Shown here piece by piece: positions 29,823 through 42,205 of a stretch of DNA of 64,000 nt. The translations under genes were made by a program, and so were the position numbers. The DNA is from Platynereis dumerilii (taxonomy: Eukaryota > Annelida > Polychaeta > Phyllodocida > Nereididae). Numbering within the stretch: position 1 is the stretch's first letter; each line of letters starts with the position of its first letter. Below the pieces are notes generated by a model. It did not search any database. It was given only the letters and a program-made list of their open reading frames with translations, and had not been told where the DNA came from. The stretch spans positions 1 to 64,000 of the forward strand of contig JAPTHN010000074.1 of NCBI GenBank assembly GCA_026936325.1, written 5' to 3'.

Positions 29823-31851
29823 GGTTGGGGTTAGGGTTTCAGATAATTCTTGCTATTCCAATTTTTATAATTAAGTTTTCGCCACTTATTTAGCATGGAA
29901 ATTACCTGAATTTGGACTATTTTGCCTTTCTACAGCTAGTTGACCACTGGAGTTTCAGCAGATACCTGTTTATCATTGGCCAAAATCAGCATTTGAGGGG
30001 GGGGGGGGGTGGCAACCATTGGATAATCACTGGTTTTCTGTAAGTGTAGAAGTAACATTAGTAACACTGGTAGCCAGCAACAACAGGGCGGTGACAAAAC
30101 TTCACCATCCGTTTGCGGGCCATTATTGGTGCAATGTAACTGTTGTGTGGTAGAGGGACATGTGCCCGAATGCTGGAAATCTTTCAGTGTCACTTTCGGG
30201 CCCCTGACCTAATTTGCCGTGATGGGGGTCATTTTTCTGAAAAAGTGCGAAAACGGAGGTTTTTGGCACTTTTCGGGCTGAGAAATGATGCGATTTTCAT
30301 CATTTTTGCAGGAAATGCTGCTCCACTAGTGTTGATAAGTAATATATCAAGACATTTAGCCAGGATACCTCCGGGTTGATTCTGACCGGAGGGCCTGTTT
30401 TCTTATCTTTTAGCATGCAAATGCCCACATAGGCCTATGCAGAGGTCTAGAATCACAAAACCATGCTATTCGATGGGCAAGGCATCCAGAAAGGCATTAA
30501 ACTGCCACCGGCACCCGAACAATGCAGTTTTCCAGCTTTTCCCGCCAAAAATCTGCGGCTTTTCTGCTGTGATCTGTTACCGGAGCAATCTTAGCCCATG
30601 TCACTGCCATAGTAATGCTAATCTACTCCATTTTAACAAGTTTCCATGGTAGTTGCTGGCCTGCAGCGTGTATTTCAAAGTTCACCTGCATTAAGTCAAC
30701 CAATCAGAGCACAGCTTTCCATTTTCTCCCGGCCTTAATCCTATAAAAACCAATGTCGTCTGCTAGATATTTGCTTTCTGCATGCAGTTTAGCTTGCGGG
30801 ATACTAATGTAGCATACAGCAGTGACTAGAATTAGAATATTTTGGCCTGTTGTGGCACCTAGACCACTGCATATCAGTTAAATGCCTGTTCTTGCACTTT
30901 TGCCACTGTTTATTGGGGTAAACGTGAAGCAAACATACACAAAAAGGTTGCTTTAAGGCTTTTTCTGTATTGCGGATCCATCAAGGAGCTTCAGAAGGCT
31001 TTGATTGGGTGACTAAAAAAAAAAAAAAAAAAAGAAGTTTAACTTGAAAAGGTTTTGAACCCAGGACTTCTCAGTTGCTGGCCCGACGCCTTAACCACTA
31101 CACCACAGAGGATTGTTGCTGACATGTCGCTCGGATTCCACATAATTTCAGACTCTGCTGGAATAAATGTCAACCATTTTTCGTACTGTGGCGGCTAAGC
31201 AGCGGGGGATTGGGGGGGGGGGGGGGGGGCGGTAGAGAGAATAGCACTTTACAACCTTTATATGAAGTTACCTGGTTTTACGTTCTGAAAATATGTTTTT
31301 TAGGTTGGAAGTACAACTCTTTTTTTTTTCCTGTTTTAGTTCTGTTTAACAAAAGATAATAAAAAATATTTTTTGGCCAGAGAGGCCCATTTAAGCATGT
31401 AACTCCCAAACGGAGCCTCCATTTGGGACTTCAGGGAGTTACGGGAGTTGACAGGAGTTACGGGAGTTTTGGGAGTCAGCGGGAGTTACCAGGAGTTACG
31501 GGAGTTAGCAGGAGTTGTGGGACTTAGCGGGAGTTACCGGGAGTTATGGGAGTTGACAGGAGTTAGATGGGAGTTACGGGAGTAATGGGAGTTAGCGGGA
31601 GTTAGTGGGAGTTACGGGAGTTAGCAGGAGTTAGCTGGAGTTACGGGAGTTAGCGGGAGTTACGGGAGTTAGAGGGAGTTAGCGGGAGTTAGCGGGAGTT
31701 ATGGGAGTTAGCGGGAGTTAGCAGGAGTTAGTGGGACATAGCGGGAGTTGCCGGACGTCAAGGAGTTCCGGGACTTACATGCTTAAATGGGGCCTGTCAA
31801 AATGCATTAACTTCTTGTTTTTGAATAAAATTGAAAAAAAAAAATTGCCGA

Positions 31852-31887
<36 letters not shown>

Positions 31888-33913
31888 GGTTGGGGTTAGG
31901 GTTTCAGATAATTCTTGCTATTCCAATTTTTATAATTAAGTTTTCGCCACTTATTTAGCATGGAAATTACCTGAATTTGGACTATTTTGCCTTTCTACAG
32001 CTAGTTGACCACTGGAGTTTCAGCAGATACCTGTTTATCATTGGCCAAAATCAGCATTTGAGGGGGGGGGGGGTGGCAACCATTGGATAATCACTGGTTT
32101 TCTGTAAGTGTAGAAGTAACATTAGTAACACTGGTAGCCAGCAACAACAGGGCGGTGACAAAACTTCACCATCCGTTTGCGGGCCATTATTGGTGCAATG
32201 TAACTGTTGTGTGGTAGAGGGACATGTGCCCGAATGCTGGAAATCTTTCAGTGTCACTTTCGGGCCCCTGACCTAATTTGCCGTGATGGGGGTCATTTTT
32301 CTGAAAAAGTGCGAAAACGGAGGTTTTTGGCACTTTTCGGGCTGAGAAATGATGCGATTTTCATCATTTTTGCAGGAAATGCTGCTCCACTAGTGTTGAT
32401 AAGTAATATATCAAGACATTTAGCCAGGATACCTCCGGGTTGATTCTGACCGGAGGGCCTGTTTTCTTATCTTTTAGCATGCAAATGCCCACATAGGCCT
32501 ATGCAGAGGTCTAGAATCACAAAACCATGCTATTCGATGGGCAAGGCATCCAGAAAGGCATTAAACTGCCACCGGCACCCGAACAATGCAGTTTTCCAGC
32601 TTTTCCCGCCAAAAATCTGCGGCTTTTCTGCTGTGATCTGTTACCGGAGCAATCTTAGCCCATGTCACTGCCATAGTAATGCTAATCTACTCCATTTTAA
32701 CAAGTTTCCATGGTAGTTGCTGGCCTGCAGCGTGTATTTCAAAGTTCACCTGCATTAAGTCAACCAATCAGAGCACAGCTTTCCATTTTCTCCGGCCTTA
32801 ATCCTATAAAACAATGTCGTCTGCTAGATATTTGCTTTCTGCATGCAGTTTAGCTTGCGGGATACTAATGTAGCATACAGCAGTGACTAGAATTAGAATA
32901 TTTTGGCCTGTTGTGGCACCTAGACACTGCATATCAGTTAAATGCCTGTTCTTGCACTTTTGCCACTGTTTATTGGGGTAAACGTGAAGCAAACATACAC
33001 AAAAAGGTTGCTTTAAGGCTTTTTCTGTATTGCGGATCCATCAAGGAGCTTCAGAAGGCTTTGATTGGGTGACTAAAAAAAAAAAAAAAAAGAAGTTTAA
33101 CTTGAAAAGGTTTTGAACCCAGGACTTCTCAGTTGCTGGCCCGACGCCTTAACCACTACACCACAGAGGATTGTTGCTGACATGTCGCTCGGATTCCACA
33201 TAATTTCAGACTCTGCTGGAATAAATGTCAACCATTTTTCGTACTGTGGCGGCTAAGCAGCGGGGGATTGGGGGGGGGGGGGGGGGGGCGGTAGAGAGAA
33301 TAGCACTTTACAACCTTTATATGAAGTTACCTGGTTTTACGTTCTGAAAATATGTTTTTTAGGTTGGAAGTACAACTCTTTTTTTTTTCCTGTTTTAGTT
33401 CTGTTTGACAAAAGATAATAAAAAATATTTTTAGGCCAGAGAGGCCCCATTTAAGCATGTAACTCCCAAACGGAGCCTCCATTTGGGACTTCAGGGAGTT
33501 ACGGGAGTTGACAGGAGTTACCGGGAGTTTTGGGAGTCAGCGGGAGTTACCAGGAGTTACGGGAGTTAGCAGGAGTTGTGGGACTTAGCGGGAGTTACCG
33601 GGAGTTATGGGAGTTGACAGGAGTTAGATGGGAGTTACGGGAGTAATGGGAGTTAGCGGGAGTTAGTGGGAGTTACGGGAGTTAGCAGGAGTTAGCTGGA
33701 GTTACGGGAGTTAGCGGGAGTTACGGGAGTTAGAGGGAGTTAGCGGGAGTTAGCGGGAGTTATGGGAGTTAGCGGGAGTTAGCAGGAGTTAGTGGGACAT
33801 AGCGGGAGTTGCCGGACGTCAAGGAGTTCCGGGACTTACATGCTTAAATGGGGCCTGTCAAAATGCATTAACTTCTTGTTTTTGAATAAAATTGAAAAAA
33901 AAAAATTGCCCGA

Positions 33914-33949
<36 letters not shown>

Positions 33950-35975
33950 GGTTGGGGTTAGGGTTTCAGATAATTCTTGCTATTCCAATTTTTATAATTA
34001 AGTTTTCGCCACTTATTTAGCATGGAAATTACCTGAATTTGGACTATTTTGCCTTTCTACAGCTAGTTGACCACTGGAGTTTCAGCAGATACCTGTTTAT
34101 CATTGGCCAAAATCAGCATTTGAGGGGGGGGGGGGTGGCAACCATTGGATAATCACTGGTTTTCTGTAAGTGTAGAAGTAACATTAGTAACACTGGTAGC
34201 CAGCAACAACAGGGCGGTGACAAAACTTCACCATCCGTTTGCGGGCCATTATTGGTGCAATGTAACTGTTGTGTGGTAGAGGGACATGTGCCCGAATGCT
34301 GGAAATCTTTCAGTGTCACTTTCGGGCCCCTGACCTAATTTGCCGTGATGGGGGTCATTTTTCTGAAAAAGTGCGAAAACGGAGGTTTTTGGCACTTTTC
34401 GGGCTGAGAAATGATGCGATTTTCATCATTTTTGCAGGAAATGCTGCTCCACTAGTGTTGATAAGTAATATATCAAGACATTTAGCCAGGATACCTCCGG
34501 GTTGATTCTGACCGGAGGGCCTGTTTTCTTATCTTTTAGCATGCAAATGCCCACATAGGCCTATGCAGAGGTCTAGAATCACAAAACCATGCTATTCGAT
34601 GGGCAAGGCATCCAGAAAGGCATTAAACTGCCACCGGCACCCGAACAATGCAGTTTTCCAGCTTTTCCCGCCAAAAATCTGCGGCTTTTCTGCTGTGATC
34701 TGTTACCGGAGCAATCTTAGCCCATGTCACTGCCATAGTAATGCTAATCTACTCCATTTTAACAAGTTTCCATGGTAGTTGCTGGCCTGCAGCGTGTATT
34801 TCAAAGTTCACCTGCATTAAGTCAACCAATCAGAGCACAGCTTTCTATTTTCTCCCGGCCTTAATCCTATAAAACCAATGTCGTCTGCTAGATATTTGCT
34901 TTCTGCATGCAGTTTAGCTTGCGGGATACTAATGTAGCATACAGCAGTGACTAGAATTAGAATATTTTGGCCTGTTGTGGCACCTAGACCACTGCATATC
35001 AGTTAAATGCCTGTTCTTGCACTTTTGCCACTGTTTATTGGGGTAAACGTGAAGCAAACATACACAAAAAGGTTGCTTTAAGGCTTTTTCTGTATTGCGG
35101 ATCCATCAAGGAGCTTCAGAAGGCTTTGATTGGGTGACTAAAAAAAAAAAAAAAAAGAAGTTTAACTTGAAAAGGTTTTGAACCCAGGACTTCTCAGTTG
35201 CTGGCCCGACGCCTTAACCACTACACCACAGAGGATTGTTGCTGACATGTCGCTCGGATTCCACATAATTTCAGACTCTGCTGGAATAAATGTCAACCAT
35301 TTTTCGTACTGTGGCGGCTAAGCAGCGGGGGATTGGGGGGGGGGGGGGGCGGGTAGAGAGAATAGCACTTTACAACCTTTATATGAAGTTACCTGGTTTT
35401 ACGTTCTGAAAATATGTTTTTTAGGTTGGAAGTACAACTCTTTTTTTTTTCCTGTTTTAGTTCTGTTTAACAAAAGATAATAAAAAATATTTTTTGGCCA
35501 GAGAGGCCCCATTTAAGCATGTAACTCCCAAACGGAGCCTCCATTTGGGACTTCAGGGAGTTACGGGAGTTGACAGGAGTTACCGGGAGTTTTGGGAGTC
35601 AGCGGGAGTTACCAGGAGTTACGGGAGTTAGCAGGAGTTGTGGGACTTAGCGGGAGTTACCGGGAGTTATGGGAGTTGACAGGAGTTAGATGGGAGTTAC
35701 GGGAGTAATGGGAGTTAGCGGGAGTTAGTGGGAGTTACGGGAGTTAGCAGGAGTTAGCTGGAGTTACGGGAGTTAGCGGGAGTTACGGGAGTTAGAGGGA
35801 GTTAGCGGGAGTTAGCGGGAGTTATGGGAGTTAGCGGGAGTTAGCAGGAGTTAGTGGGACATAGCGGGAGTTGCCGGACGTCAAGGAGTTCCGGGACTTA
35901 CATGCTTAAATGGGGCCTGTCAAAATGCATTAACTTCTTGTTTTTGAATAAAATTGAAAAAAAAAAATTGCCCGA

Positions 35976-36011
<36 letters not shown>

Positions 36012-38044
36012 GGTTGGGGTTAGGGTTTCAGATAATTCTTGCTATTCCAATTTTTATAATTAAGTTTTCGCCACTTATTTAGCATGGAAATTACCTGAAT
36101 TTGGACTATTTTGCCTTTCTACAGCTAGTTGACCACTGGAGTTTCAGCAGATACCTGTTTATCATTGGCCAAAATCAGCATTTGAGGGGGGGGGGGGGGT
36201 GGCAACCATTGGATAATCACTGGTTTTCTGTAAGTGTAGAAGTAACATTAGTAACACTGGTAGCCAGCAACAACAGGGCGGTGACAAAACTTCACCATCC
36301 GTTTGCGGGCCATTATTGGTGCAATGTAACTGTTGTGTGGTAGAGGGACATGTGCCCGAATGCTGGAAATCTTTCAGTGTCACTTTCGGGCCCCTGACCT
36401 AATTTGCCGTGATGGGGGTCATTTTTCTGAAAAAGTGCGAAAACGGAGGTTTTTGGCACTTTTCGGGCTGAGAAATGATGCGATTTTCATCATTTTTGCA
36501 GGAAATGCTGCTCCACTAGTGTTGATAAGTAATATATCAAGACATTTAGCCAGGATACCTCCGGGTTGATTCTGACCGGAGGGCCTGTTTTCTTATCTTT
36601 TAGCATGCAAATGCCCACATAGGCCTATGCAGAGGTCTAGAATCACAAAACCATGCTATTCGATGGGCAAGGCATCCAGAAAGGCATTAAACTGCCACCG
36701 GCACCCGAACAATGCAGTTTTCCAGCTTTTCCCGCCAAAAATCTGCGGCTTTTCTGCTGTGATCTGTTACCGGAGCAATCTTAGCCCATGTCACTGCCAT
36801 AGTAATGCTAATCTACTCCATTTTAACAAGTTTCCATGGTAGTTGCTGGCCTGCAGCGTGTATTTCAAAGTTCACCTGCATTAAGTCAACCAATCAGAGC
36901 ACAGCTTTCCATTTTCTCCCGGCCTTAATCCTATAAAACCAATGTCGTCTGCTAGATATTTGCTTTCTGCATGCAGTTTAGCTTGCGGGATACTAATGTA
37001 GCATACAGCAGTGACTAGAATTAGAATATTTTGGCCTGTTGTGGCACCTAGACCACTGCATATCAGTTAAATGCCTGTTCTTGCACTTTTGCCACTGTTT
37101 ATTGGGGTAAACGTGAAGCAAACATACACAAAAAGGTTGCTTTAAGGCTTTTTCTGTATTGCGGATCCATCAAGGAGCTTCAGAAGGCTTTGATTGGGTG
37201 ACTAAAAAAAAAAAAAAAAAAGAAGTTTAACTTGAAAAGGTTTTGAACCCAGGACTTCTCAGTTGCTGGCCCGACGCCTTAACCACTACACCACAGAGGA
37301 TTGTTGCTGACATGTCGCTCGGATTCCACATAATTTCAGACTCTGCTGGAATAAATGTCAACCATTTTTCGTACTGTGGCGGCTAAGCAGCGGGGGATTG
37401 GGGGGGGGGGGGGGGGGGGCGGTAGAGAGAATAGCACTTTACAACCTTTATATGAAGTTACCTGGTTTTACGTTCTGAAAATATGTTTTTTAGGTTGGAA
37501 GTACAACTCTTTTTTTTTTCCTGTTTTAGTTCTGTTTAACAAAAGATAATAAAAAATATTTTTTGGCCAGAGAGGCCCCATTTAAGCATGTAACTCCCAA
37601 ACGGAGCCTCCATTTGGGACTTCAGGGAGTTACGGGAGTTGACAGGAGTTACCGGGAGTTTTGGGAGTCAGCGGGAGTTACCAGGAGTTACGGGAGTTAG
37701 CAGGAGTTGTGGGACTTAGCGGGAGTTACCGGGAGTTATGGGAGTTGACAGGAGTTAGATGGGAGTTACGGGAGTAATGGGAGTTAGCGGGAGTTAGTGG
37801 GAGTTACGGGAGTTAGCAGGAGTTAGCTGGAGTTACGGGAGTTAGCGGGAGTTACGGGAGTTAGAGGGAGTTAGCGGGAGTTAGCGGGAGTTATGGGAGT
37901 TAGCGGGAGTTAGCAGGAGTTAGTGGGACATAGCGGGAGTTGCCGGACGTCAAGGAGTTCCGGGACTTACATGCTTAAATGGGGCCTGTCAAAATGCATT
38001 AACTTCTTGTTTTTGAATAAAATTGAAAAAAAAAAATTGCCCGA

Positions 38045-38080
<36 letters not shown>

Positions 38081-39287
38081 GGTTGGGGTTAGGGTTTCAG
38101 ATAATTCTTGCTATTCCAATTTTTATAATTAAGTTTTCGCCACTTATTTAGCATGGAAATTACCTGAATTTGGACTATTTTGCCTTTCTACAGCTAGTTG
38201 ACCACTGGAGTTTCAGCAGATACCTGTTTATCATTGGCCAAAATCAGCATTTGAGGGGGGGGGGGTGGCAACCATTGGATAATCACTGGTTTTCTGTAAG
38301 TGTAGAAGTAACATTAGTAACACTGGTAGCCAGCAACAACAGGGCGGTGACAAAACTTCACCATCCGTTTGCGGGCCATTATTGGTGCAATGTAACTGTT
38401 GTGTGGTAGAGGGACATGTGCCCGAATGCTGGAAATCTTTCAGTGTCACTTTCGGGCCCCTGACCTAATTTGCCGTGATGGGGGTCATTTTTCTGAAAAA
38501 GTGCGAAAACGGAGGTTTTTGGCACTTTTCGGGCTGAGAAATGATGCGATTTTCATCATTTTTGCAGGAAATGCTGCTCCACTAGTGTTGATAAGTAATA
38601 TATCAAGACATTTAGCCAGGATACCTCCGGGTTGATTCTGACCGGAGGGCCTGTTTTCTTATCTTTTAGCATGCAAATGCCCACATAGGCCTATGCAGAG
38701 GTCTAGAATCACAAAACCATGCTATTCGATGGGCAAGGCATCCAGAAAGGCATTAAACTGCCACCGGCACCCGAACAATGCAGTTTTCCAGCTTTTCCCG
38801 CCAAAAATCTGCGGCTTTTCTGCTGTGATCTGTTACCGGAGCAATCTTAGCCCATGTCACTGCCATAGTAATGCTAATCTACTCCATTTTAACAAGTTTC
38901 CATGGTAGTTGCTGGCCTGCAGCGTGTATTTCAAAGTTCACCTGCATTAAGTCAACCAATCAGAGCACAGCTTTCCATTTTCTCCCGGCCTTAATCCTAT
39001 AAAACCAATGTCGTCTGCTAGATATTTGCTTTCTGCATGCAGTTTAGCTTGCGGGATACTAATGTAGCATACAGCAGTGACTAGAATTAGAATATTTTGG
39101 CCTGTTGTGGCACCTAGACCACTGCATATCAGTTAAATGCCTGTTCTTGCACTTTTGCCACTGTTTATTGGGGTAAACGTGAAGCAAACATACACAAAAA
39201 GGTTGCTTTAAGGCTTTTTCTGTATTGCGGATCCATCAAGGAGCTTCAGAAGGCTTTGATTGGGTGACTAAAAAAAAAAAAAAAAAA

Positions 39288-39369
39288 GAAGTTTAACTTG
39301 AAAAGGTTTTGAACCCAGGACTTCTCAGTTGCTGGCCCGACGCCTTAACCACTACACCACAGAGGATTG
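39288..39369 (-). repeat. tRNA-derived (SINE-type) segment within each satellite unit
   Basis: Read on the minus strand, this segment has an A-box-like stretch (GGTGTAGTGGTTAAGGC, + strand 39342-39358) and a B-box-like stretch (GGGTTCAAAACC, 39305-39316), about 25 bp apart as in a tRNA. Seventeen bases after the B box the minus strand runs into about 18 Ts (39270-39287), which would act as a Pol III terminator. The acceptor stem does not pair convincingly, so it is a tRNA-derived relic rather than a working tRNA. The same segment recurs at about +174 to +255 in every unit. It is a different family from the SINEs in the ARMH3 introns. Confidence 0.75.
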
Positions 39370-39636
39370 TTGCTGACATGTCGCTCGGATTCCACATAAT
39401 TTCAGACTCTGCTGGAATAAATGTCAACCATTTTTCGTACTGTGGCGGCTAAGCAGCGGGGGATTGGGGGGGGGGGGGGGGGGCGGTAGAGAGAATAGCA
39501 CTTTACAACCTTTATATGAAGTTACCTGGTTTTACGTTCTGAAAATATGTTTTTTAGGTTGGAAGTACAACTCTTTTTTTTTTCCTGTTTTAGTTCTGTT
39601 TAACAAAAGATAATAAAAAATATTTTTTGGCCAGAG

Positions 39637-40051
39637 AGGCCCCATTTAAGCATGTAACTCCCAAACGGAGCCTCCATTTGGGACTTCAGGGAGTTACGGG
39701 AGTTGACAGGAGTTACCGGGAGTTTTGGGAGTCAGCGGGAGTTACCAGGAGTTACGGGAGTTAGCAGGAGTTGTGGGACTTAGCGGGAGTTACCGGGAGT
39801 TATGGGAGTTGACAGGAGTTAGATGGGAGTTACGGGAGTAATGGGAGTTAGCGGGAGTTAGTGGGAGTTACGGGAGTTAGCAGGAGTTAGCTGGAGTTAC
39901 GGGAGTTAGCGGGAGTTACGGGAGTTAGAGGGAGTTAGCGGGAGTTAGCGGGAGTTATGGGAGTTAGCGGGAGTTAGCAGGAGTTAGTGGGACATAGCGG
40001 GAGTTGCCGGACGTCAAGGAGTTCCGGGACTTACATGCTTAAATGGGGCCT
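39637..40051. mobile_element. MITE-like block with 21-bp perfect terminal inverted repeats and a minisatellite core
   Basis: The block begins with AGGCCCCATTTAAGCATG (TIR 39637-39657) and ends with its exact reverse complement (40031-40051), 21 of 21 bases. Between the ends lies the GGGAGTTA minisatellite. It has no coding capacity, so it resembles a non-autonomous DNA transposon. No target-site duplication is visible inside the array: the flanks read CCAGAG on the left and GTCAAA on the right. The copy in unit 22 (43757-44184, 428 bp) has the same left flank but a LINE on its right, which supports the TIR outer edge as a real element boundary. The superfamily cannot be assigned. Confidence 0.75.
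39688..40010 (+). repeat. G-rich GGGAGTTA-type minisatellite (core of the MITE-like block)
   Basis: About 30 tandem copies of an 8-12 bp motif, GGGAGTTA followed by GC, C, AC or similar. The order of variants is almost the same in every unit, so this tract was amplified with the 2-kb unit rather than expanding separately. Exceptions are unit 4 (near 6765), unit 12 (near 23225) and unit 22 (near 43815-43910), where the first third is rearranged. All Gs are on the + strand, giving quadruplex potential on the same strand as the telomere repeats. Confidence 0.95.
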
Positions 40052-40108
40052 GTCAAAATGCATTAACTTCTTGTTTTTGAATAAAATTGAAAAAAAAAAA
40101 TTGCCCGA

Positions 40109-40109
<1 letters not shown>

Positions 40110-40144
<35 letters not shown>

Positions 40145-40161
40145 GGTTGGGGTTAGGGTTT
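40110..40161 (+). repeat. Interstitial telomeric tract (TTAGGG)n in each unit
   Basis: About 51 bp of TTAGGG repeats with two fixed variants: one TTTAGGG early in the tract and one TTGGGG near its end. The same variants sit at the same places in all 21 copies, including those at about 990, 3050, 5100, 13320 and 42170. The tract therefore arose once and was amplified with the unit, rather than being added repeatedly by telomerase. The G-rich strand is always the + strand. No copy is present in unit 22, which ends before this point. Confidence 0.96.
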
Positions 40162-40734
40162 CAGATAATTCTTGCTATTCCAATTTTTATAATTAAGTTT
40201 TCGCCACTTATTTAGCATGGAAATTACCTGAATTTGGACTATTTTGCCTTTCTACAGCTAGTTGACCACTGGAGTTTCAGCAGATACCTGTTTATCATTG
40301 GCCAAAATCAGCATTTGAGGGGGGGGGGGTGGCAACCATTGGATAATCACTGGTTTTCTGTAAGTGTAGAAGTAACATTAGTAACACTGGTAGCCAGCAA
40401 CAACAGGGCGGTGACAAAACTTCACCATCCGTTTGCGGGCCATTATTGGTGCAATGTAACTGTTGTGTGGTAGAGGGACATGTGCCCGAATGCTGGAAAT
40501 CTTTCAGTGTCACTTTCGGGCCCCTGACCTAATTTGCCGTGATGGGGGTCATTTTTCTGAAAAAGTGCGAAAACGGAGGTTTTTGGCACTTTTCGGGCTG
40601 AGAAATGATGCGATTTTCATCATTTTTGCAGGAAATGCTGCTCCACTAGTGTTGATAAGTAATATATCAAGACATTTAGCCAGGATACCTCCGGGTTGAT
40701 TCTGACCGGAGGGCCTGTTTTCTTATCTTTTAGC

Positions 40735-41068
40735 ATGCAAATGCCCACATAGGCCTATGCAGAGGTCTAGAATCACAAAACCATGCTATTCGATGGGCAA
40801 GGCATCCAGAAAGGCATTAAACTGCCACCGGCACCCGAACAATGCAGTTTTCCAGCTTTTCCCGCCAAAAATCTGCGGCTTTTCTGCTGTGATCTGTTAC
40901 CGGAGCAATCTTAGCCCATGTCACTGCCATAGTAATGCTAATCTACTCCATTTTAACAAGTTTCCATGGTAGTTGCTGGCCTGCAGCGTGTATTTCAAAG
41001 TTCACCTGCATTAAGTCAACCAATCAGAGCACAGCTTTCCATTTTCTCCCGGCCTTAATCCTATAAAA
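40735..41068 (+). promoter_or_regulatory. Promoter-like motif cluster in each unit (octamer, E2F-like, CCAAT, TATA)
   Basis: Seen in order on the + strand: octamer ATGCAAAT (40735-40742), E2F-like TTTCCCGCC followed by As (40858-40866), CCAAT box CCAATCAG (41020-41027) and TATAAAA (41062-41068). The CCAAT-to-TATA spacing of about 35 bp is normal for an animal Pol II promoter. A transcript starting about 30 bp past the TATA box would run into the next unit and reach its TTAGGG tract about 1.1 kb downstream, copying it as UUAGGG RNA. This is motif reading only; short motifs occur by chance and no transcript is shown. Confidence 0.35.
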
Positions 41069-42169
41069 CCAATGTCGTCTGCTAGATATTTGCTTTCTGC
41101 ATGCAGTTTAGCTTGCGGGATACTAATGTAGCATACAGCAGTGACTAGAATTAGAATATTTTGGCCTGTTGTGGCACCTAGACCACTGCATATCAGTTAA
41201 ATGCCTGTTCTTGCACTTTTGCCACTGTTTATTGGGGTAAACGTGAAGCAAACATACACAAAAAGGTTGCTTTAAGGCTTTTTCTGTATTGCGGATCCAT
41301 CAAGGAGCTTCAGAAGGCTTTGATTGGGTGACTAAAAAAAAAAAAAAAAAAGAAGTTTAACTTGAAAAGGTTTTGAACCCAGGACTTCTCAGTTGCTGGC
41401 CCGACGCCTTAACCACTACACCACAGAGGATTGTTGCTGACATGTCGCTCGGATTCCACATAATTTCAGACTCTGCTGGAATAAATGTCAACCATTTTTC
41501 GTACTGTGGCGGCTAAGCAGCGGGGGATTGGGGGGGGGGGGGGGCGGTAGAGAGAATAGCACTTTACAACCTTTATATGAAGTTACCTGGTTTTACGTTC
41601 TGAAAATATGTTTTTTAGGTTGGAAGTACAACTCTTTTTTTTTTCCTGTTTTAGTTCTGTTTAACAAAAGATAATAAAAAATATTTTTTGGCCAGAGAGG
41701 CCCCATTTAAGCATGTAACTCCCAAACGGAGCCTCCATTTGGGACTTCAGGGAGTTACGGGAGTTGACAGGAGTTACCGGGAGTTTTGGGAGTCAGCGGG
41801 AGTTACCAGGAGTTACGGGAGTTAGCAGGAGTTGTGGGACTTAGCGGGAGTTACCGGGAGTTATGGGAGTTGACAGGAGTTAGATGGGAGTTACGGGAGT
41901 AATGGGAGTTAGCGGGAGTTAGTGGGAGTTACGGGAGTTAGCAGGAGTTAGCTGGAGTTACGGGAGTTAGCGGGAGTTACGGGAGTTAGAGGGAGTTAGC
42001 GGGAGTTAGCGGGAGTTATGGGAGTTAGCGGGAGTTAGCAGGAGTTAGTGGGACATAGCGGGAGTTGCCGGACGTCAAGGAGTTCCGGGACTTACATGCT
42101 TAAATGGGGCCTGTCAAAATGCATTAACTTCTTGTTTTTGAATAAAATTGAAAAAAAAAAATTGCCCGA

Positions 42170-42205
<36 letters not shown>

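Larger units (their letters stand above)
39114..41177 (+). repeat. Representative satellite unit (unit 20, 2064 bp)
   Basis: This clean unit serves as the map for all others. Offsets from the unit start are: A-run at +156 to +173; minus-strand tRNA-like segment at about +174 to +255; long G-run (18 here, variable elsewhere) at +352; MITE-like block at +523 to +937; A-run following an AATAAA at about +977; TTAGGG tract at +996 to +1047; second G-run (11 here) at +1205; a 7-bp-stem hairpin CCTCCGG/CCGGAGG at +1574 to +1598; octamer at +1621; E2F-like site at +1744; CCAAT box at +1906; TATA box at +1948. The remainder shows nothing I can name. Confidence 0.95.

Noticed and set aside
39450-39470. 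A GCTAAGCAG stretch before the long G-run, recalling the 5S rRNA internal promoter.
   Set aside because: Only about nine bases match and the rest of 5S rRNA is absent, so the array is not a 5S cluster.
39619-39645. TATTTTTTGG followed by a GGCC-AGAGA-GGCC hairpin in each unit, resembling an Sm site plus 3' stem of an snRNA or spliced-leader RNA gene.
   Set aside because: No U-snRNA or known leader sequence lies upstream, some units change the site to TATTTTTAGG, and the second GGCC is part of the MITE TIR.
40110-40161. A true chromosome end or telomerase-healed break.
   Set aside because: The tract is short, bounded by the same unique sequence in every unit, and carries the same fixed variants each time.
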